Source: JAVVEG01 sp041751425 (GTDB lineage Bacteria > Pseudomonadota > Gammaproteobacteria > Pseudomonadales > Pseudohongiellaceae). From it: a stretch of DNA of 64,000 bases. Of the stretch, positions 60,157 to 64,000 are shown in pieces. The stretch lies in assembly GCA_041751425.1 (NCBI GenBank), contig JBGSXL010000002.1, positions 124,001 to 188,000 on the forward strand, read 5' to 3'. Both the position numbers and the translations under genes were made by a program. Under the pieces are notes generated by a model. It was not told the origin of the DNA and made no database searches. It saw nothing but the letters and a program-made list of their open reading frames with translations. The first letter of the stretch is position 1. Every line of letters begins with the position of its first letter.

Positions 60157-60855
60157 TTACTCAATTTTTATTTCATCGAAATTTCTGGCGATGGGGTGTG
60201 TTGTTTTCAGCTTGTAAGGATCCAGCGGAGAATCTTTGGGGCGAATCAACCAGGTGGTCTGAAAACCTGCCTCCTTGGCTGCGTTCAGTTCTGCTTCAAT
60301 ATCAGACAGAAACAATATACGGTTTGCGGGCCAGGCTATCGCATCCGCGATATTCTTGTATGAAGCCTTGTCGTTCTTGGGGCCAAACGTTGTGTCGAAA
60401 TAGCCGGAGAATAACAAGCGCAGATCGCCGAACTCCGAATACCGAAAGAACAACCGTTGAGCTTTTTCAGAGCCGGAAGAATAAACGTATAAATTGATAC
60501 CCAGCTCAAACCATTCTTTCAGTTTGTCGGGAACATCCGCATAAACATGCGCCTGAAATTCACCTTGTTGATAACCCTGCTCCCAGATCATGCCCTGAAT
60601 GGCTTTCAACTCTGTGATTTTCTTGTCATCCTTGATCCAATTCAGCAATTGCAGAATCAGCGCGTCGGTATCCGCCAAAGAAATTCCCGTGTATTCACTC
60701 ATGCTGCGCAACTGGCGCATCACGTCGCGATTCTCGCGATTCGCCCGAATGAAACCAGGCAGGTTCCTGGCTGCGTAGGGAAACAGTACTTCTTTGACAA
60801 ATCCGATTGAGCTGGTTGTGCCTTCAATATCCGTTACGATGGCAAGTGGTCGCAT
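60157..60855 (-). CDS. mtnC: Enolase-phosphatase E1 (acireductone synthase)
   Basis: The protein has 232 residues. HAD motif I in AIVTDIEGTTSSIGFVKEVL, motif II in LYVYSSGSEKAQRLFF, and motif III in TFGPKNDKASYKNIADAI with LFLSDIEAELNAAKEAGFQ. Makes acireductone in methionine salvage. Starts where mtnD stops (one base shared). Confidence 0.96.
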   Translation of the reverse strand: MRPLAIVTDIEGTTSSIGFVKEVLFPYAARNLPGFIRANRENRDVMRQLRSMSEYTGISLADTDALILQLLNWIKDDKKITELKAIQGMIWEQGYQQGEFQAHVYADVPDKLKEWFELGINLYVYSSGSEKAQRLFFRYSEFGDLRLLFSGYFDTTFGPKNDKASYKNIADAIAWPANRILFLSDIEAELNAAKEAGFQTTWLIRPKDSPLDPYKLKTTHPIARNFDEIKIE

Positions 60856-61412
60856 TAGGGCTCCAATCTTGAGAACTGCTCGGCAATCGGACTACCGGTG
60901 TAATGGGCCACCCAGCCTTCCTGATTGTTGAAAAAACGAATGGCGACAAATGCCGGTTGCGGCCCCATATCAAACCAATGCGGGGTATTGGCTGGTACGG
61001 AAATTAGATCTCCTCTCTCACACAGCACTTCATAAACCTTGTCTTGCAAGTGCAGACTGAACAATCCACAGCCATCGACAAAGAATCGCACCTCGTCTTC
61101 AGAGTGACGATGCTCGCTGAGAAATTTCTGGCGCAACTCTGGCACTTTCGCTTTCACTTCTGGGTTGCTGGAGTCCAGACTGATCACATCCACGGTTTGA
61201 TAACCATCTTCCGCAATCAATTTATCTATCTGTTCCTGGTAGGCTTGCAGGATTTTCTCGCTACCATCGCCCGCTGTCACAGACCCTTTTGTTTGCCACT
61301 GCTCAAATCTGATCCCCGCTTCCTGCAGGACGGTCGTAATCACTTTACGATCGCTGCTGGCGAGCACAGCTTCTTCGGAATTGTTATCTAAAAATACAGT
61401 TAAGCTACTCAT
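60855..61412 (-). CDS. mtnD: Acireductone dioxygenase
   Basis: The protein has 185 residues from ATG 61412, which has AGGGG 6 bases upstream; a 7-codon longer form is open. Cupin metal ligands in LSEHRHSEDEVRFFVDGCGL (H-x-H-x4-E) and VPANTPHWFDMGPQPAFVAI (second His). Iron or nickel decides between the Met-salvage product and CO release. Middle gene of mtnB-D-C. Confidence 0.95.
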   Translation of the reverse strand: MSSLTVFLDNNSEEAVLASSDRKVITTVLQEAGIRFEQWQTKGSVTAGDGSEKILQAYQEQIDKLIAEDGYQTVDVISLDSSNPEVKAKVPELRQKFLSEHRHSEDEVRFFVDGCGLFSLHLQDKVYEVLCERGDLISVPANTPHWFDMGPQPAFVAIRFFNNQEGWVAHYTGSPIAEQFSRLEP

Positions 61413-61439
61413 TGTATTTCCCCTGCATACCACTGCTCA

Positions 61440-62132
61440 TCATACTTTTTCGCCCACCCGCCAAGTGTATTCCAACAGATACTCAATAGCTTCAAGTTGT
61501 CGCATGGCCTCTGCCATATCGCGCCCCCAGGTATACACACCGTGCCCGCTGATCAGATAGGCATGGCCGCAACCGTGCTGGTTCATTTCTGCATCCACCT
61601 GCTCAGACAGTGCAACCATATCCTGTGAATTGGCAAACACGGGCAATCTCAATACCGTCTCATGCGTCGTAATGCCAGAAAACGCCTTCAACAATTCCAA
61701 ACCCTGCAAAAATACCGCTTCTCCCTTTTTGAATGCTGCCTGGGATACCAGTACCGAGTATAAGGAGTGTGTATGCAGTATCGCGCCAATCGCTGCGTCG
61801 CGTCTATACAGCTGAGTGTGTAACAAGGTCTCCGCAGAAGGCTTGGCAGTACTGCAAGTTTGGCTTCCGGCAGAGTGAGAATCCAGAGTGACACGCATGA
61901 CATCATCCGATGTCAGCTGCCCTTTGTGCCTGCCGGAGACGGTTATCGCAAAACTCTCCTTGTCGAGTCTCTGCGAGAAATTACCACTGGTCGCCGGTAC
62001 CCAACCGCGCTGATAGATATGCGCACCGGCAGCAGCGATATTTTCTGCTGCAGATTGCAGGGATGCACAAACATCTGTAGCAGATGTATCCGAGGTAAGA
62101 TCCTGAGGTTTGGATTGTATAGCCTTGTTCAT
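61440..62132 (-). CDS. mtnB: Methylthioribulose-1-phosphate dehydratase
   Basis: The protein has 230 residues of the class II aldolase fold. GWVPATSGNFSQRLDKESFA, KPSAETLLHTQLYRRDAAIG and zinc His in AILHTHSLYSVLV, with later SGHGVYTWGRDMAEAMRQLE. First gene of mtnB-D-C. MtnA and MtnK or MtnP are not in the window, so the start of the pathway lies elsewhere. Confidence 0.95.
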   Translation of the reverse strand: MNKAIQSKPQDLTSDTSATDVCASLQSAAENIAAAGAHIYQRGWVPATSGNFSQRLDKESFAITVSGRHKGQLTSDDVMRVTLDSHSAGSQTCSTAKPSAETLLHTQLYRRDAAIGAILHTHSLYSVLVSQAAFKKGEAVFLQGLELLKAFSGITTHETVLRLPVFANSQDMVALSEQVDAEMNQHGCGHAYLISGHGVYTWGRDMAEAMRQLEAIEYLLEYTWRVGEKV

Positions 62133-62178
62133 AGAGTGAGATTATAGCCTGATTCCAAGCCTGAGCAGCAAGGCTGAA

Positions 62179-63366
62179 TTAGTCCAAAAGACAAACCAAA
62201 CCCTTCAGATAAAGGCTTTCGGGGAATGGTAAACCTATTGGATGGTCATCACACTGATGCAGATATCGCACTATTTGCCCCTGACGACCGGCATCCAGCA
62301 GACCATCCGCAGTAATCTTTTGAAACATCGGCAGATCGATAGCGCCGGAGCATGAAAATGTGACCAGATACCCTTGTGGTTTCAAGAGGCCGGCAGCCTG
62401 CATGGCAATGTCCTTATAAGCACGGGCTGCTTTACTAAACTGGGCTTTGCTCTCGGCAAACTTGGGAGGGTCCAGTACAACCAGATCAAATTTGCGCTCG
62501 GCTTGTCGGTATTCGCGCAGTAACTCGAAGACATTGGCATTCACGGTCTCGTATTTCTCTGCTGCAAACCCATTTGTCTGGAAATTTCGGGTTGCCATCC
62601 CCAAGGCCGGCGCTGAAGAATCCACGTTCAGCACATGGGTCGCTCCGCCCTGCAGAGCCGCCACACCAAAACCACCGGTGTATGAGAAGCAGTTGAGGAC
62701 GGTACGCCCTTGCGACAGATTTTTTACGACTTCGCGATTATCGTATTGGTCCAGATAGAAACCGGTCTTGTGTCCCGTAAATACATCCACATTGTAGAGT
62801 CGTCCCTGCTCATTTATCTGGATAGCTTCCGGCGGCTCCTCTCCCCACAAAACTCCTTTGCTTGGACCAAGCCCTTCTCGCGCACGCACGGCGACATCGG
62901 AGCGTTCGTAGATTCCTGCGCAAGGGTGTAATTTTACCAATTCACTAACAATGGTTTGCTTCCACTTTTCAACGCCGATACAAAGGAACTGGCAGACAAG
63001 GAAATCGTTATAGCTGTCAACGATTAATCCGGGTAAGCCATCGGATTCGCCATAGACCAGTCTGCACGCAGTACGAGTCTCATCTTTTACGTATTGCTTT
63101 CTGCGCAGCAATGCACTTCGCAGTTTGTTCGCAAAAAATGCAGCATCAATTTTTTCATCAGTATTAAAGGTCCAAACGCGGGCGCGAATCTGCGATGACG
63201 GCGAGTAGGCTGCCAGCGCCAGCGGGCGGCCGCTGGCATCTGAAATTTTAATCGTGTCTCCTGCCTCCGGATTGCCGTCAATTTGCTTAACGGCTCCGGA
63301 GAAAATCCAGGGATGATGGCGCTGCAGAGAAGACTCCCGCCCTTTGTTCAATTGCATAGTCTTCAT
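62179..63366 (-). CDS. rlmI: 23S rRNA (cytosine-1962-C5)-methyltransferase RlmI
   Basis: The protein has 395 residues. N-terminal PUA domain starts MQLNKGRESSLQRHHPWIFS. The SAM-binding part has VLNCFSYTGGFGVAALQGGA and FDLVVLDPPKFAESKAQFS, and the Cys is in LVTFSCSGAIDLPMFQ. Methylates C1962 of 23S rRNA. ATG 63366 or 63357 could be the start. Confidence 0.94.
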   Translation of the reverse strand: MKTMQLNKGRESSLQRHHPWIFSGAVKQIDGNPEAGDTIKISDASGRPLALAAYSPSSQIRARVWTFNTDEKIDAAFFANKLRSALLRRKQYVKDETRTACRLVYGESDGLPGLIVDSYNDFLVCQFLCIGVEKWKQTIVSELVKLHPCAGIYERSDVAVRAREGLGPSKGVLWGEEPPEAIQINEQGRLYNVDVFTGHKTGFYLDQYDNREVVKNLSQGRTVLNCFSYTGGFGVAALQGGATHVLNVDSSAPALGMATRNFQTNGFAAEKYETVNANVFELLREYRQAERKFDLVVLDPPKFAESKAQFSKAARAYKDIAMQAAGLLKPQGYLVTFSCSGAIDLPMFQKITADGLLDAGRQGQIVRYLHQCDDHPIGLPFPESLYLKGLVCLLD

Positions 63367-63408
63367 TTTGTCGCCTGTCTTGTCTATCTTAAACTGCCCG
63401 TGCGTTAG

Positions 63409-64000
63409 TTATTCTGAAACGTTTACCGTAACGTATTGATCATGATACAGACCACCGTCATCGGCTCGCGCCCATAGAATATAAGTGCCGGGCTCGTCGA
63501 ATGTCACGCTGACCTCATAGATGCCATCGTCCGGCACAGGAGGTGGAACCCACAGCGCCCCCCAGGGAGAGTTGGCAGATGCACGCGTGTCTTCCCATGG
63601 CTTGACCTGCGGTGGATCGAAAGTCGCAACACCGTCGCCACGATAAATATTCCATGACAGGAACAGGCCATTGGTTTTGCCAACCGTAACCTGACGTGGT
63701 GGACGCATCATGCGCTCCAGTAACACCTGATCTGTTTCCTGTTGGGTAGTGGTTCTTGGTTTGGGTAAGCCATCGTCTTCAACCAGAGCACGCAATAACA
63801 GCGGTTCACCTACGCGAACACTGCGCACAATGTCACCGCCTATCTGATCACCCAGCACGGTCACTACTGGCGGTGTATTAGCGCGCGATTCAGGTGTGCT
63901 GGTTCCTGCGCCGAGCGAACCGGTTTCCGATGCGATAACCACATTGTCTACAATATAGTCTTTCGCCAGTGTTGCATACGCTCTGCGTGTAACGCCATTG
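63409..64000 (-). CDS. Partial protein, possibly secreted, with Ig-like C-terminal domain (cut by right edge)
   Basis: The frame is open through the right edge, reading in from DYIVDNVVIAS, so the true start lies outside the window. The visible ~197 residues include VTVLGDQIGGDIVRSVRVG, LFLSWNIYRGDGVATFDPPQ and VSVTFDEPGTYILWARADDG, ending YVTVNVSE. This is beta-rich and looks like an Ig-fold or PKD-like module of an exported protein. I do not recognise the family. Confidence 0.7.
   Translation of the reverse strand, partial: NGVTRRAYATLAKDYIVDNVVIASETGSLGAGTSTPESRANTPPVVTVLGDQIGGDIVRSVRVGEPLLLRALVEDDGLPKPRTTTQQETDQVLLERMMRPPRQVTVGKTNGLFLSWNIYRGDGVATFDPPQVKPWEDTRASANSPWGALWVPPPVPDDGIYEVSVTFDEPGTYILWARADDGGLYHDQYVTVNVSE

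Noticed and set aside
1..64000. CRISPR arrays, insertion sequences and rRNA genes
   Set aside because: I saw no regularly spaced repeats with unique spacers, no transposase and no rRNA-like sequence; the iteron block is too short and irregular to be a CRISPR array.

Overview
The window looks like a chromosome segment of a free-living aerobic gammaproteobacterium with about half G+C (judged by eye). The order serS-crcB-rarA-lolA-ftsK / trxB-aat-infA / clpA-clpS / cspD / icd / rluE, and tusDCBE next to yccA, is the arrangement familiar from Pseudomonas and related lineages such as Cellvibrionales. The lineage below class level is an inference.

Layout. (1) Positions 1-7888 are the right-hand part of a compact integrated element that ends at the 3' end of a tRNA-Ser(UGA) gene (7889-7978, minus strand). 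It starts inside the last codons of a probable tyrosine integrase. Next come an unknown gene, an AlpA-type regulator, a winged-helix protein, a Cys-rich protein and a replication-initiator-like gene. Five iteron-like repeats follow, spaced at roughly whole helical turns. After two tiny genes there is a promoter under an inverted repeat and a structured leader, leading into an HK97-type major capsid protein, an HNH endonuclease and a small terminase subunit. No large terminase, portal, protease or tail gene is present. The gene set is that of a phage satellite resembling capsid-forming PICIs. Its cargo, on the opposite strand, is a three-gene toxin-antitoxin-chaperone module (MqsR toxin, MqsA antitoxin with an extended C-terminus, SecB-like chaperone) plus an unknown overlapping gene pair beside the tRNA.

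(2) 8-12.7 kb: yccA, the tusD-C-B-E sulfur relay, purC, rraA and a VOC protein. (3) 12.7-20.4 kb, minus strand: cysG, serS, crcB, rarA, lolA, ftsK. (4) 20.6-28.1 kb: trxB-aat-infA, clpA and clpS, cspD, icd, rluE. (5) 28.1-29.4 kb: moaC-moaD-moaE for molybdopterin. (6) 29.6-36.8 kb, plus strand: nudJ, mnmA, hflD, purB, roxA, an orphan secretin-N-like exported protein, and pabB. (7) 36.8-43.5 kb: thrH, cysH (iron-sulfur APS/PAPS reductase type), cysB, a 5'-nucleotidase, a patatin, msrA and argD. (8) 43.6-50.5 kb: a signalling block with a PAS/GAF/GGDEF/EAL protein, glpE, a REC-EAL response regulator and a GAF hybrid histidine kinase. (9) 50.6-58.9 kb: a complete leucine/isovalerate operon, liuA-B-C-D-E plus acetoacetyl-CoA synthetase. 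(10) 58.9-64 kb: a secreted serine hydrolase, methionine-salvage mtnB-D-C, rlmI and a gene cut by the right edge.

The core part is ordinary housekeeping and aerobic catabolism. The unusual biology is in the first 7.9 kb, where a minimal capsid-encoding satellite carries a chaperone-gated toxin module likely to act in phage conflict.
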